From: Candidatus Electrothrix scaldis
GTDB taxonomy: Bacteria > Desulfobacterota > Desulfobulbia > Desulfobulbales > Desulfobulbaceae
Reading direction: 5' to 3'
Length of the DNA: 64,000 nt
NCBI GenBank assembly: GCA_033584155.1
Contig: CP138355.1
Span: forward strand, 1,689,501-1,753,500
The notes below the pieces were generated by a model. The model had not been told where the DNA came from and searched no databases. It was given only the letters and a program-made list of their open reading frames with translations. Both the position numbers and the translations under genes were made by a program. Position 1 is the first letter of the stretch. Each line of letters opens with the position of its first letter. Positions 20,001 through 27,859 of this stretch are shown here, one piece after another.

Positions 20001-20070
20001 TGGGATGCAGCTGCCGGAACGTGCCGTAAAAGGCGCGATAGGTGTTGGGGAGGAGATTGATCAACTTCAA
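14008..20070 (-). CDS. Giant fusion: Lhr-like DEAD/DEAH helicase, RecB/Cas4-like nuclease and UPF1-like SF1 helicase
   Basis: About 2020 residues. The frame is open to a TTG at 20208, but 20069-20148 is an inverted repeat, so TTG 20070 is preferred; the start is uncertain. Positions below count from 20208. Residues 65-400 are an SF2 helicase (SATGSGKT, DEAH, SAT, then STLELGIDVGDVDAVI and QRIGRANRR), like Lhr. Residues about 840-1090 are a PD-(D/E)XK nuclease (GLAFEQEIMDEL, ILEVGDIKS) framed by cysteines (QCDRQFC and CLTCPYFSSC) that suggest a 4Fe-4S cluster as in Cas4/AddB. Residues about 1630-2030 are an SF1 helicase (GPPGTGKT, DEASQVL, GDVQQLPPV, TYRMN, NRFNVAITRARHK). The middle and C-terminal parts resemble TM0106-type RecB-helicase proteins. 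It probably processes DNA or RNA ends, perhaps in defence. Palindromic repeats are inserted in frame. Confidence 0.85.
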   Translation of the reverse strand: MKLINLLPNTYRAFYGTFRQLHPIQQQAVEPILAHKDLILQSATGSGKTEAVLAPCLERVISSGANEAVLYIVPTRALAADMYRRFKAIITERLGLGFAVRTGDLKLRGGGSPALLLTTPESLDVMLGSSNQDLRGFLARVRIVIIDEAHSFIHQYRGQQLVYLLQRLERRISQRVQRIALSATLADPEEVGRFLGCSPDTVFLADTVSRDIVPRLVHLHHDEQELTGFLDDLYQEWEYRKILLFANSRGRCDKTFKLLNHSRSFCGRVHLHYSNLTSKQRQQVERSFRKQDRSICIATSTLELGIDVGDVDAVILFEPPDSVAAFLQRIGRANRRQKAIHFWGICRGEQAGQQALRFLALLKLARQGQVEAALPKSFPSVLSQQIISCLYEKKRLSLAAVQNLFADTDADTDKEEAGTWIESIFQSLLKKQWLRKDKVEGLYTGGWRYWDALTEYQIWSNFPETEIEYKLDVAGEPVADIPQTIVKQLDPGDKVLLAGRPLRILWISTKADKRIFAEPTQERLDDKELLWLGMGCHVSLETAQAMRAVLKSTDSADNVAAVGLFSRTRKLIRQQLTQDARAVLLANGIEVVRAGTGSFQYRTYLGSVGNMLLAWSVKEYLAAQSEDVEVDSDEIGLVCSQWIPFEKLRLPLQRDDFTAWVKRHCKQLRAMFPLNAFCATLPTEILRHELVDCIFDQRLIAFFQQYKDSSSEIVEGDPRNLEFHPEQAEEQVPTVFEAQSQPLLALEKERHGDAEAAAPVFITGKEVRYQNRPLTGTMIGEYFRHHQCDRQFCASFLRPEDQPPRQSPLDDEYASLRLARGLAFEQEIMDELAGFKEQFHSISKEDQDGRLCSLEARCAETREYLHRICEQKDITGKLYLAQGVFILPAILSPVPEFFSPAGTEQTGVNVDGVGIPDLIRIAVEEPNIILEVGDIKSVAKPRYHQKWQVAFYVFLLKTFLEQERLDTKGVQVADSGFLLIRSPLDDKPQRHTFALQPYLASLPALLRNFAHCLSHPPDQAGWQVQAHCLTCPYFSSCYQQALHEEDIQFIPRLSKGALEKMRGLGLRNIEEASAWFADDRRGESLCSPLPSYSGYRRGTARRAPTTMNTDFSPAQREGLHNAVMALQENKIILTQQRTELFPAQITTCFFVHLLNDPVTMLPKALGLGVGQHGQGAEDLQIFTWVVGDKAAQAERQKTWQDVWRDFSVCFLDLWQEAVERQGRPHIFFFGAGIRQGLDDWAAMMADKPLRNLFRRNLDPSWTDLEQVLHKHFALPVPATLTLYDLACVLGLRDTACHVPTLPTPESLVHFDPLPDTVGANPCVRPDLSGRHRGLPLQAEEHLAAVLHLDRQIQLWIASHLNSDWTRETWDNPADPAQFGLSKGLAYQHFLETEQAVQEKDIRDVQDLSLAERVERFRALGPLHFTGTGLDDEGRFLYLFEVIEESDGAGTKGSKFRQGDFLKLVPQGVKDLQSGMPVIVDSYEPQQGSVALSSRQRGTLQLQKKMSYSLEEDADDWTTPKLIKVVQSVYSDKIHHPLVDLFDGAWDFAQPSDWQEWVQEWLHTEGKLAGLNAAQEQGLQMPFRHALSLIQGPPGTGKTNLLGWILIALVRHAQARDEPLRIAVSALTHQAIDQVLSKVVKLVNQHDLPDFPGHCCKWGRWDGPDFDENSDEMQVEPLEAPEQVRRFSHLILGATGYGLTNLVEKNKTLPSKPFDWVIFDEASQVLLPQAMLSLVYGKGNFLFLGDVQQLPPVIRSAPLEQETVDFLDQQADDTHHTHGENLESEVRRSLLSLMLHRYPQQSVFLDLTYRMNTEICTFPSRTWYNSQLQPAPANAAARLSLKGRLGNDPLDRIIDPEKPVVLVRVDHRGCGQESIVEAEIMARLTHRLQNKYGLDKEQLALISPHRAQNNRISRRLAELLGNSDDLPLIDTVERIQGAEREVILFGFTCSDPDQVLSEFLNNPNRFNVAITRARHKLIVVGSETFFTAIAQNEESLRANVCFKEFFEGQPSVDGEDIVEEV
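16062..16122. repeat. Two REP-like palindromic segments inside the giant helicase-nuclease gene
   Basis: 16062-16087 (GCAGGGGCAGGCCCCTGTGC with inverted CTGCCC end) is followed by 16096-16122 (AGGGCGAACACAGGGATTTG then CCCCTAC). The second matches 16806-16832 with one base change. Both are translated as an in-frame insert rich in Arg, Gly and Pro (NPCVRPDLSGRHRGLPLQ). Confidence 0.75.
16757..16784. repeat. Perfect 28-nt palindrome inside the giant gene
   Basis: The arms GTAGGGGCACGGCG and CGCCGTGCCCCTAC are exact reverse complements with no loop. On the coding (minus) strand they encode RRGTARRAPT, in the linker between the nuclease and the SF1 helicase region. Confidence 0.85.
16806..16832. 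repeat. REP-like repeat, 27 nt, inside the giant gene
   Basis: Starts AGGGCGAACACAGGGATTCG and ends CCCCTAC. It is 26/27 identical to 16096-16122 and lies 22 bases from the perfect palindrome, forming one composite insert. Confidence 0.75.
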
Positions 20071-20148
20071 AAGGGACAGATTTATTTTTTGATCAGAAAC
20101 AGTTTTTTCGCCAAATGGCAAAGGGAAAAATAAAATCTGTCCCCTTTT
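20069..20148. repeat. Inverted repeat at the 5' end of the giant gene
   Basis: AAAAGGGACAGATTTATTTT at 20069 and its near-complement AAATAAAATCTGTCCCCTTT at about 20128 form arms of about 22 bases with a 35-base centre. It overlaps the apparent N-terminal codons upstream of the helicase domain, so these are probably untranslated. Confidence 0.7.
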
Positions 20149-20333
20149 CTGATTGATTCTGATTTTTACAGGTTGCCGGGTGCTTTGGTGCGATTTTCTA
20201 TGTCGCAATCTTCCGATAGGATGAACGCCATCAGTATATTCTTATTTTTACGGAAGGACAACTGTTGTGGTGGGGTTGGGGGAACAGTTGAGATTGTTTT
20301 GGCATTGTGACCCCAATTTAAGATTGGTAATTC

Positions 20334-20387
20334 TTGACAGAAAAGCATCTTATACCTACAGTAGAAGTATGATTTTTAAAACATACA
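20334..20387 (+). promoter_or_regulatory. vapBC promoter and possible operator
   Basis: TTGACA at 20334-20339 and TACAGT at 20357-20362 with 17 bases between. Just downstream is an imperfect palindrome with arms GTATG (20367-20371) and CATAC (20382-20386), between the -10 box and the antitoxin start. It is a likely site for repression by VapB/VapBC. Confidence 0.5.
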
Positions 20388-20403
20388 AAATAGAGGTGAT
20401 TGT

Positions 20404-20622
20404 ATGCGAACAACATTGAATATTGATGATTGCCTGTTTCAGGACGTGTTGAGCATAACCAAGGCAAAAAGTAAAACAGAGGCCGTCCGAACTGCTTTGA
20501 CAGAATTTTTACGAATGAAACGGAAAGAAAAGATACTGGCGATGCGGGGCAGGGTGGATATCAGGGGCTCGGAAAAATTGCGTGAGGAAGAACAAAGGGA
20601 ATATGAGGAAATTCAGCAATGA
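20404..20622 (+). CDS. vapB: VapB-type antitoxin
   Basis: 72 residues: MRTTLNIDDCLFQDVLSITK, then SKTEAVRTALTEFLRMKRKE is the short ribbon-helix-helix form of VapB (DUF2191 type). The Glu-rich C-terminus (LREEEQREYEEIQQ) would bind the toxin. The gene overlaps vapC by the ATGA of its stop. By family, the complex represses its own promoter. Confidence 0.9.
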   Translation: MRTTLNIDDCLFQDVLSITKAKSKTEAVRTALTEFLRMKRKEKILAMRGRVDIRGSEKLREEEQREYEEIQQ

Positions 20623-21011
20623 AAGTGCTCATTGATACGTCTGCCTGGATTGATTTTTTTCGGAACACCGGTGGAGCAGCCGGGGATGTGGTTGCAGAAT
20701 TGATCCAGCTGGATCAGGCGTATTTAACAGGCCCTGTTATGGCGGAATTGCTGCATGGTGCCAAAGGGAAACGGGAGATGGAGAGTCTGGAGGCGGTTTT
20801 TGCGACAATTCCCATTCTGGATGTCACTGGAGAAGATTGGCTGGCTACGGGCAATACCCTTCAGGGTTTACGGAAAAAAGGTTGTACTGTACCGTTGACC
20901 GATGTCCTGATAGCTTCTGTTGCTCAGCGGAACGACATGGCTATGCTTACGTTGGATAAGCATTTTGAATATCTTTCGGTTGAGTGTGTGGAGATTTTGG
21001 AAGGGAGTTAG
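20619..21011 (+). CDS. vapC: VapC PIN-domain ribonuclease toxin
   Basis: 130 residues with the PIN acidic residues in place: Asp in VLIDTSAWIDFF, Glu in VMAELLHGAKG, Asp in PLTDVLIASVAQ and Asp in LTLDKHFEYL. VapC toxins cut tRNA or rRNA and are held inactive by VapB encoded just upstream. Length and order are typical. Confidence 0.93.
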   Translation: MKVLIDTSAWIDFFRNTGGAAGDVVAELIQLDQAYLTGPVMAELLHGAKGKREMESLEAVFATIPILDVTGEDWLATGNTLQGLRKKGCTVPLTDVLIASVAQRNDMAMLTLDKHFEYLSVECVEILEGS

Positions 21012-21061
21012 GGTCGTAAAACGGGCTACGTCCCCTATTCCCCTATTATTCCCTTATGCGT

Positions 21062-23854
21062 TCACACCCAGTTAAGCGAAATATCCGCGAGTATCGAATC
21101 GGGCCGTTCTTTGATCGCCGCAGGACTGTGAGCGTAATTGGCCGTCAGTGTAGTTCCGGCGAAATGTAAGCCAGTCACTGCGATAGGTGCGCCCATCTGG
21201 ATAACACATGAACCAGAGTTTCCGGCGAGTGTCGTCGCATCATGGGCAAAGGCCCATTCATTCGGGTCATCGGTAACCTCACCAAGGATTATTGAAATAA
21301 CCCCAGGGGAGAGATATTTTCGTCCATAATCAAGGTTATAGATCTGGCTCAGCCGTTGAGAGACCTCAGCACTGAAACTGCCAGTGTTAGGATCGAACAT
21401 TGTACTAGTCGCAGGACGTGCAGGATAACCCAGGGTGAAGATCTCGCTATGTTTCTCTGGTGAAGTCAACAGACCCAAGGCGGTTGGGAATTCAGGCTTG
21501 GTCTCGACCTCAAGAATGGCCATATCAAGCTTTCTGAAATCTACACGATCATGGATGGGTTGACTGCCAACGGCCAGAACCGAACGGATTTGGAAGCGTT
21601 TCGAACCATCCGCTTTATCGGAGAAATCAATGCTTGCTATACCTCGGGTGAAAAACCAACGGGACCCAGCTTGGCTGGAAACTTCATCAGCAATGGCCTC
21701 CAGTACATGACGGTTTGTCATAATCTTGTTCGGACCGACGAAAAAACCTGTGCCCACATGTTGACCATCAAGATCAATTCGTCCGACTGCACTGGTGATA
21801 GCCGGAAGATCAGGCAGGCCGAACAGGCTGCCTCCCCATTCACCAAATAGGGGATCTTCAGGATCGATGGTGCCATCATCGACCCGCAATGAAGGACGAT
21901 CGGTCAACCTGACCAGGGCCTCCATGGTAACTCGTTCGTCGATATCCATGGACTGGATGTCGTTGTCCACCACTTTTCGCAACACTCCAGCCGCTCGTTC
22001 TGCTACTATTCCACGCTGATTGGAGGCCTCTAGACCTCCCCCCCTACTATCAGCCTTGTCAAGCGCGGCCTTAAACTTATCTATAATTTCCCGACCATTA
22101 TTTCGGCGTATATTCCTTACGGCATCCTCGACAGAGATGGCGCTACTCGATTCCACGCCAAATGGACTGCGAGCCCCCAATGCCTTTACATAATTTAAGG
22201 TGCTCTTCCTGCCAACCACCGGGGGCCGAATCAAGGGACTCTCTTCAACCTCTCCCAGCACTGATTTAAGTATAGCTGGCATCTGCAATTTCAGTCCTGG
22301 AGACGGAGAAGGTTTTGCCGGGCTTTCCAATATCATGGACTTTTGTGGATCCGAGCGCCTCCAGCTATCAATGGCGAGAAATAGTGATTCTGCGCCATAG
22401 CGAGACCAGTCAAAATCAATTTGTCCCCGTTCGACAGCCGCACTGAAGATCGCATTGACCTTGTCATCAAGAGTGGCATCTGCCGCCTCTGTGGGTACCG
22501 CCTCAAGAGTAGACGAAACATTAGGTATGTCATTTAATTGCACTTCAAGCAGAGACTTGGCATCGACAATACCTGCTCCGTACTTTTTCGGATCCAAGGT
22601 ACCATTTTTTGGTGGCCGAGCCGTTTCACGTATAGCCGCACGAAACAGTTCATTTACCGTTACCTGTCGTCTTGCCGCCTCCTGGCGTATCGCATCACGA
22701 CCGAAATGAGATATCCATAATGCAGCGACACCCGCTGTTATGGCTGTGGCATAAGAGGTTCCCTGAGCCGCGTCCACCTTGGTCGTAGTGTCATCATTCG
22801 CCCCCCGCCTAGCCACAAAGACATTCTCTGCGGGTGCACAGACATCAATCTGTTTTCCTTGACTGGTACCTTTCCAGGGCCTATCGTTAATATCGACCCC
22901 TGCAAGGGCAATCGTGTTGGAGTCGCGTGCCGGATAAACCACTATGGGCTGAACACAGTTACCTCCCGCTGCAACCACGATGATCCCTTTTTTGACCGCC
23001 TTATTAAGGGCCGCTGCAATAGAGGGGAAATAGAAGGCCCCTCCCAAACTCATACTGATAACATCTGCTTCAATTCGAACAGCATGCATAATGGCTTTGG
23101 CCACTGCCGTGCCGTCAAATTTTAAAACCACGCTATTAAGGCATCGAATGGGAGCAACTTTTGCCGCTGGTGCAGCACCATATACACTACCGGCTGCACG
23201 GCTGGCGAGAGTGCTAGCGGTCGAGATACCATGACCTGCATTCTCCATATCTTCAGAGAGCGGATCACGGGCATCTTTACTCCCCTCCAGTACGTTAAAG
23301 GCTTTATCGAGATCAAAGACGCCGTCCAGCTCGACATGTTCCGCCCAGCCTGAGTCGGGGTGCGCGACGAGAACATCATCCCCTTTCGACAACTGCCATG
23401 CCTGATCAGCAAGAACACTCTTTATCGCCCAGTCTTTTGGTAACGTATCATTTTCTTTTGCCCAGCAGGTCATATTTAGAAGCCATCCGCCCGCATCTTC
23501 TTTGGCCAGATCACCCGGTGACTCTATAAAATGGCGGACCCCTATGTCCGGCACACAGGATACCAATTCAAGACGACTTGCCAGATCATCGGCGATAGCA
23601 AACAGCGTTTGGGGGGCAAGCCGGCGTTCTACGCCGGGAAATTGAAGCACAAGAAACTGTGGTAACTCCTCATCAAGGTATTCCAGCATGAATCGACTGC
23701 TAGAAAAAATCTTTGCTAATTTATTGCGCTCTTCTGTAACAGTGGGTGCATTTTCATATTCTAGGACAAATCGTAAAATATTAGGTGGCAAACCCTCTAT
23801 TCGCTCTGTTTCAGCAACATCTGCGGCAAAACGTAATATTTCGATCTCATTCAT
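21062..23854 (-). CDS. Dual-protease protein: subtilisin-like (S8) domain plus trypsin-like (S1/V8) domain
   Basis: 930 residues from ATG 23854, preceded by GGAG at six bases; an ATG 12 bases upstream lacks a ribosome site. Residues about 155-380 are a subtilase: Asp167 in AHPDSGW, His208 in GHGISTAS, the oxyanion Asn in AAGGN and Ser367 in GTSYATA. Residues about 690-930 are a trypsin-like domain: His716 in MTNRHV, Asp777 in LDMAILEV and Ser880 in GNSGSC. There is no signal peptide, so both act in the cytoplasm. The helical N-terminus and a linker (RPSLRVDDG) resemble stretches seen in trypsin-like proteins of bacterial conflict systems. Both triads look intact. It stands alone, divergent from the ATPase genes. 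A defence role is inferred. Confidence 0.85.
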   Translation of the reverse strand: MNEIEILRFAADVAETERIEGLPPNILRFVLEYENAPTVTEERNKLAKIFSSSRFMLEYLDEELPQFLVLQFPGVERRLAPQTLFAIADDLASRLELVSCVPDIGVRHFIESPGDLAKEDAGGWLLNMTCWAKENDTLPKDWAIKSVLADQAWQLSKGDDVLVAHPDSGWAEHVELDGVFDLDKAFNVLEGSKDARDPLSEDMENAGHGISTASTLASRAAGSVYGAAPAAKVAPIRCLNSVVLKFDGTAVAKAIMHAVRIEADVISMSLGGAFYFPSIAAALNKAVKKGIIVVAAGGNCVQPIVVYPARDSNTIALAGVDINDRPWKGTSQGKQIDVCAPAENVFVARRGANDDTTTKVDAAQGTSYATAITAGVAALWISHFGRDAIRQEAARRQVTVNELFRAAIRETARPPKNGTLDPKKYGAGIVDAKSLLEVQLNDIPNVSSTLEAVPTEAADATLDDKVNAIFSAAVERGQIDFDWSRYGAESLFLAIDSWRRSDPQKSMILESPAKPSPSPGLKLQMPAILKSVLGEVEESPLIRPPVVGRKSTLNYVKALGARSPFGVESSSAISVEDAVRNIRRNNGREIIDKFKAALDKADSRGGGLEASNQRGIVAERAAGVLRKVVDNDIQSMDIDERVTMEALVRLTDRPSLRVDDGTIDPEDPLFGEWGGSLFGLPDLPAITSAVGRIDLDGQHVGTGFFVGPNKIMTNRHVLEAIADEVSSQAGSRWFFTRGIASIDFSDKADGSKRFQIRSVLAVGSQPIHDRVDFRKLDMAILEVETKPEFPTALGLLTSPEKHSEIFTLGYPARPATSTMFDPNTGSFSAEVSQRLSQIYNLDYGRKYLSPGVISIILGEVTDDPNEWAFAHDATTLAGNSGSCVIQMGAPIAVTGLHFAGTTLTANYAHSPAAIKERPDSILADISLNWV

Positions 23855-24172
23855 TGTGTTCTCCATAAACAGTGTTAATTAGGAACCAGACCATGTTTGC
23901 TTCATTTAGATGAAGCACTTACCAAATTGCATCATGTGTTAAAAAATATAACAGTAATAGGTAATCACGATTCATTGAGAGATGCAATTTTTTTTATGTA
24001 AAATTATAAAGATAAGAATATGAGTCGTTATCAGGTTGCAACAATCCCCTTGCGCCCCAACGAAATTTCAGAATCACCACCGGAAACCTCAAGAACTCTC
24101 CCCTTATCCACCTTCCCCAACCCCTCGCCACAAAAAACACCCCCCCCTCAGCCATGCCGGGCATTTCACCTG

Positions 24173-24283
24173 CACCCGCTCTTTGCAGAAAATCTCGATC
24201 CAAGAGCCATCCTGCGTCACTTGGAATTGAAAGTCGGGCACATCACTCCCGGTTGCACCCTTGTCTTTTTTGATGAAATCTAA
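24173..24283 (+). pseudogene. Orphan fragment of a DUF4143-type ATPase gene
   Basis: 37 codons (HPLFAENLDPRAILRHLEL, then GHITPGCTLVFFDEI and a stop) match the Walker B region of the intact ATPase at 28728-30041 (HPLFADNLDPGAILRHLEL ... RTLVFFDEI). There is no start or P-loop. The surrounding 23867-24172 and 24284-24378 hold C-rich repeat-like sequence partly shared with 28300-28620 and no gene. Confidence 0.75.
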
Positions 24284-24845
24284 GCGAATCAAGGACAGCT
24301 CTCAATGAAACATCAAGATCAAGGGGAGAAGGGACTCATGCCTTGCATTTTCAAACCCACTCTTTTAAAATGTAAGGTATGAGACGGATATATCAAAAAA
24401 CACTTTTCGAATTATTGGAGTTTTTCCCCTGCGTGGCCGTCGTCGGGGTGCGCCAATGCGGAAAAACAACCCTGATGCAGCAACTTCCTGCGGAATGGCA
24501 GCTCTTTGATCTGGAAAAAGCCAGCGATTTTGAGGTAATATCAAGAGACCCTGATCTTTTTCTGCGCCTTCACCCGAATTGGGTTGCCATTGATGAAGCG
24601 CAACTGCTTCCTGAACTTTTTGCAAGTCTCCGGGTGGCCATTGACGCTGACCGGGGGAGAGCCGGCAGATTTGTCATCACAGGTTCCAGCTCACCGGATC
24701 TTATCGGTTCCATCTCTGAAAGTCTCGCAGGGCGTGTGGCTGTGCTGGAAATGGCCCCCTTTACCTTCGGTGAAACGCAGCAAAGACTCATACCGAGACT
24801 GGCAGCCCTCATCAGCGAATGCGCCCCCCTGGAGGCTTTCCAGAA

Positions 24846-26584
24846 CCTAAATTGAGCGATTCTTGATATAAAATAATCCTTTTCCATGTTTCAACCATAT
24901 GTTATTATTCATGTAAGTAAAGAACTACAGCTTAATTGATTTGCAACCCTCCGGGTGAAGTACCATGAAGAAGAAAAAAAACACGACCTATCGAAAAAGT
25001 GACCTGAAAATTAATTATATTGACATAACTGACGACTGTTTGACCAGTCGGTCAGGTCTGTCTCTTTTTATAGCGTACCTGCATGGTATTTCATTATTCC
25101 CTATTATTGAGAGTTTGTTCGGCGATCTGAGAAAAAGCAAAAAAGGTGCATCGGCGGTTGAGATATTCAAGCAGATATTCTGTTTCATGATGGACGGAAC
25201 CAGTCGACATCTGGTGTACTTTGACGATCTTAAGGCAGATAAGGGCTATGCCGCCTGTATAGAGACATCAGAGGATGACATGGCCTCCTCGCATACAATC
25301 AAGCGTTTTTTCGGCAATTTTTCTTTTGTTAAAGTGTTTGTTTTTCGACGTCTGCTGCAGAAACTGTTCATTTGGCGATTGAATATAACCAAGCCAGCCG
25401 TTGTTGAACTCGGCATTGATACAATGGTTATGGAAAACGATGACGCAGAGTGTCGACATGGAGTAAAACCGACCTATAAAAAAAAGAAAGGATTCCAGCC
25501 GTTACAGATGAACTGGGGAAGATTTTTTGTAGATGCGGTTTTTCGCGGTGGTGATAAGCACTCGAATCACGGTGACACTGTCCAAAAAATGATATTGCAT
25601 ATTGTGAATCGCATCAGAAAGGAATATCGACATGATGTCCCGATTGTTATCCGAATGGACAGTGGTTTTTTCGACCAGAAGATTTTTGAATTTTGTGAGC
25701 AACTTGGTGTTGGTTATATCTGTGGTGGGAAGATGTATAAAGATATAAAAGAATTTGCAAGTGAGACAACCCGTTGGAGGCGTTTTGCCGCACCCGGTAA
25801 GAAAGATATTTGGGAGTATGCGGAATTCGGCACTAAAAGGGGTAATTGGAAGCAATTTCGACGTGCTATATACTGTCGCCTGTGCAACCACGGGTCTCAG
25901 CTTCGGCTTCCAGGAACTGGTCCAGACACCGTGATCATTACAAATCTTGGGCGTGGCGGAACTATTGACGAACTTCTTGAAAAGGCGGGAGTTATGTCAG
26001 AATATGTAAGTGCCAACGCTATTGTTGCAGGGTATCATGTACGCGGTAGCGACGAGTTGGTTAACCGAGGTTTCAAGGATTTTGGCCATGAACAACTGCC
26101 GTTCACTCGATTCACTCCAAACGCTGCGTGGTATTACATGCTACTGGTCGGCTTTTTTCTTTTTGAATCATTCAAAGAGGATGCAGCTTCTCCCGTAGTT
26201 TCAATAACAGCCTATGCATCAACAGTGCGCCGTCAACTGATAGATGTAGCGGGTAAAATTGTCAGGCACAGCGGTCAGGTTGTATTAAAAGTGGCCCGGT
26301 GTGCTTTTGAAGGGCTTCAATTAGCCGAAATGTTAAAAAGGTGTATTGAGCCCCCTGTGTTACAACACTAGGTGAGCATCTCTGGCAATTCTCAATTTGA
26401 ATTCAGACAGGATAAGTGCGCCCAATTTTCATGAAAACTGCGGAAATTGGCCCCAAAACGTAACGGATCTGAAGAAAAGCTATATTCAGAGGTGTTTTTG
26501 TTTTCCCCTGAGAACCAATTTTTAAAAAATTGAGCTTTTCTTACCGGAATTGCTTTACCCAGACCATGAATCGCTCAATTTAGG
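24846..26584 (+). mobile_element. IS1380-family insertion sequence
   Basis: 1739 bp with 17-bp perfect terminal inverted repeats (CCTAAATTGAGCGATTC at 24846-24862 and its complement at 26568-26584). It is flanked by the 5-bp target duplication CAGAA (24841-24845 and 26585-26589). It carries one transposase gene. Confidence 0.95.
24965..26371 (+). CDS. IS1380-family transposase
   Basis: 468 residues, full length for the family. DDE catalytic landmarks: Asp in VELGIDTMVME, Asp in IVIRMDSGFFDQK and the late Glu region VRGSDELVNRGFKDFG. The C-terminal EQLPFTRFTPNAAWYYMLL is characteristic of IS1380. The start ATG 24965 follows a GGGTGAAG ribosome-like site. Nothing looks damaged, so the element may still be mobile. 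Confidence 0.9.
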   Translation: MKKKKNTTYRKSDLKINYIDITDDCLTSRSGLSLFIAYLHGISLFPIIESLFGDLRKSKKGASAVEIFKQIFCFMMDGTSRHLVYFDDLKADKGYAACIETSEDDMASSHTIKRFFGNFSFVKVFVFRRLLQKLFIWRLNITKPAVVELGIDTMVMENDDAECRHGVKPTYKKKKGFQPLQMNWGRFFVDAVFRGGDKHSNHGDTVQKMILHIVNRIRKEYRHDVPIVIRMDSGFFDQKIFEFCEQLGVGYICGGKMYKDIKEFASETTRWRRFAAPGKKDIWEYAEFGTKRGNWKQFRRAIYCRLCNHGSQLRLPGTGPDTVIITNLGRGGTIDELLEKAGVMSEYVSANAIVAGYHVRGSDELVNRGFKDFGHEQLPFTRFTPNAAWYYMLLVGFFLFESFKEDAASPVVSITAYASTVRRQLIDVAGKIVRHSGQVVLKVARCAFEGLQLAEMLKRCIEPPVLQH

Positions 26585-27613
26585 CAGAAGTTAGCAGTTC
26601 CCAAGGATATCCTGCAGGTACAGCATGACTACTGGTTCCGGGGCGGGTACCCTGAACCTTGGCTGCGCAACAATCCGCGTTTTACAACCTTATGGATGCA
26701 AAACTATATTCGGACATATCTGAATCGTGATATCCAACAGCTCTTTCCCGGCCTGAACAGAGAAAAATTCAGGCTCTTCATTCAGATGCTCAGTAATGTA
26801 TCCGGGACAGTTATCAATTACTCCAATGTTGCCAGAACCCTTGGTGTTTCCCAGCCCACTGCACGAGATTATTTTCACATAGCTCATAATACCTTTATCT
26901 GGCGTCATATTCCGGCGTACAGCCAAAATACATCCAAAAGGATTGTCAAACATCCCAAGGGGTATCTGCGTGATACCGGCCTGCTTCATTTTCTGCTCCA
27001 CCTGCGGAGCCTGAATGATCTCCAGGCTCATCCGATGATGGGCCATTCCTGGGAGGCTGCGGTGACGGAAGAAATCCTGCGCGGACTTGATGCCCTGGGT
27101 ATCTCCTATGATTACTCGTATTATCGAACCGGTGCCGGTGCCGAGGTTGACCTGATCCTTGAAGGTGATTTCGGAGTTGTGCCGATAGAAATAAAGTACA
27201 GCCAGAAGGTACTGTTGCGGGAACTGCGCGGTATCCGGGATTTTATCAAAGAACATGACTGTCCCTACGGCTTGGTCATCAATAACGACGAGCAGGTAAG
27301 GCAGTATGAAGAAAATTTGTTGGGCATCCCCTTTGCCTGCTGTGTAAGCGACTAATGGTGAATCAATCAAAAGAACTCAGGCCATTTCATAGAAGTATGC
27401 ATAAGTCACAAAAAAACCATAATGTTAATTAGGATCAGAGCCCAATTATCACCAAGTTCCGGTCAAACCATGATCAAACCACTCCTGCCCCGACTGAGCA
27501 TCATTCTTGATCAATAACATCACAGAGTAACAGTTGAGCTTCCGGTAAAATTTGAATATACTGAACATACTAAAGATTTCCAGAACGTTGAAATGCAGGG
27601 TCAGGAGATGATT

Positions 27614-27859
27614 ATGAAAGAATTAAACATGGAAATATTACCCGAGGCCGCAAAAAGAGAACTGTTCGGCTTCTATGAATATCTCGTTGACAAATATACA
27701 AAAAAAAGGGCTATAAAGCAGCCGGATCCAGCAAGGGCTAATAAGGTTTTGGTTGCCCTGCAAGAGTTTAAGCACCTGAGGGAACGATTACATCCTGTTG
27801 TAGACCCATCTGTGGATATCGACAAACTCATCAATACAATGAACAATGATATTTTTTGA
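27614..27859 (+). CDS. Antitoxin of a VapBC-like pair (DUF2281-like)
   Basis: 81 residues from ATG 27614, with GGAG six bases upstream; earlier in-frame starts lack this. It begins MKELNMEILPEAAKRELFGF, then YEYLVDKYTKKR, the helical form typical of short antitoxins paired with PIN toxins (DUF2281 style). It overlaps the toxin gene by 14 bases, so translation is coupled. The C-terminal half likely binds the toxin. The family name is by resemblance. Confidence 0.75.
   Translation: MKELNMEILPEAAKRELFGFYEYLVDKYTKKRAIKQPDPARANKVLVALQEFKHLRERLHPVVDPSVDIDKLINTMNNDIF

Larger units (their letters stand above)
24379..27355 (+). pseudogene. DUF4143-type AAA ATPase gene split by an IS1380-type element
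   Basis: The 5' part (24379-24845) encodes the ATPase core: P-loop GVRQCGKTTL, Walker B WVAIDEAQLLP and sensor ITGSSSPDL. The 3' part (26590-27355) continues with YWFRGGYPEPWLRNN and the DUF4143 region, ending with VDLILEGDFGVVPIEIKYS (PD-(D/E)XK-like). Removing 24846-26584 plus one CAGAA duplication joins the two in frame (EAFQ-KLAVPKD) into a protein of about 410 residues. Apart from the insertion both parts are undamaged, so the event is recent. ATPases of this family are common accessory genes of unclear role. Without excision no full protein is made. Confidence 0.9.
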
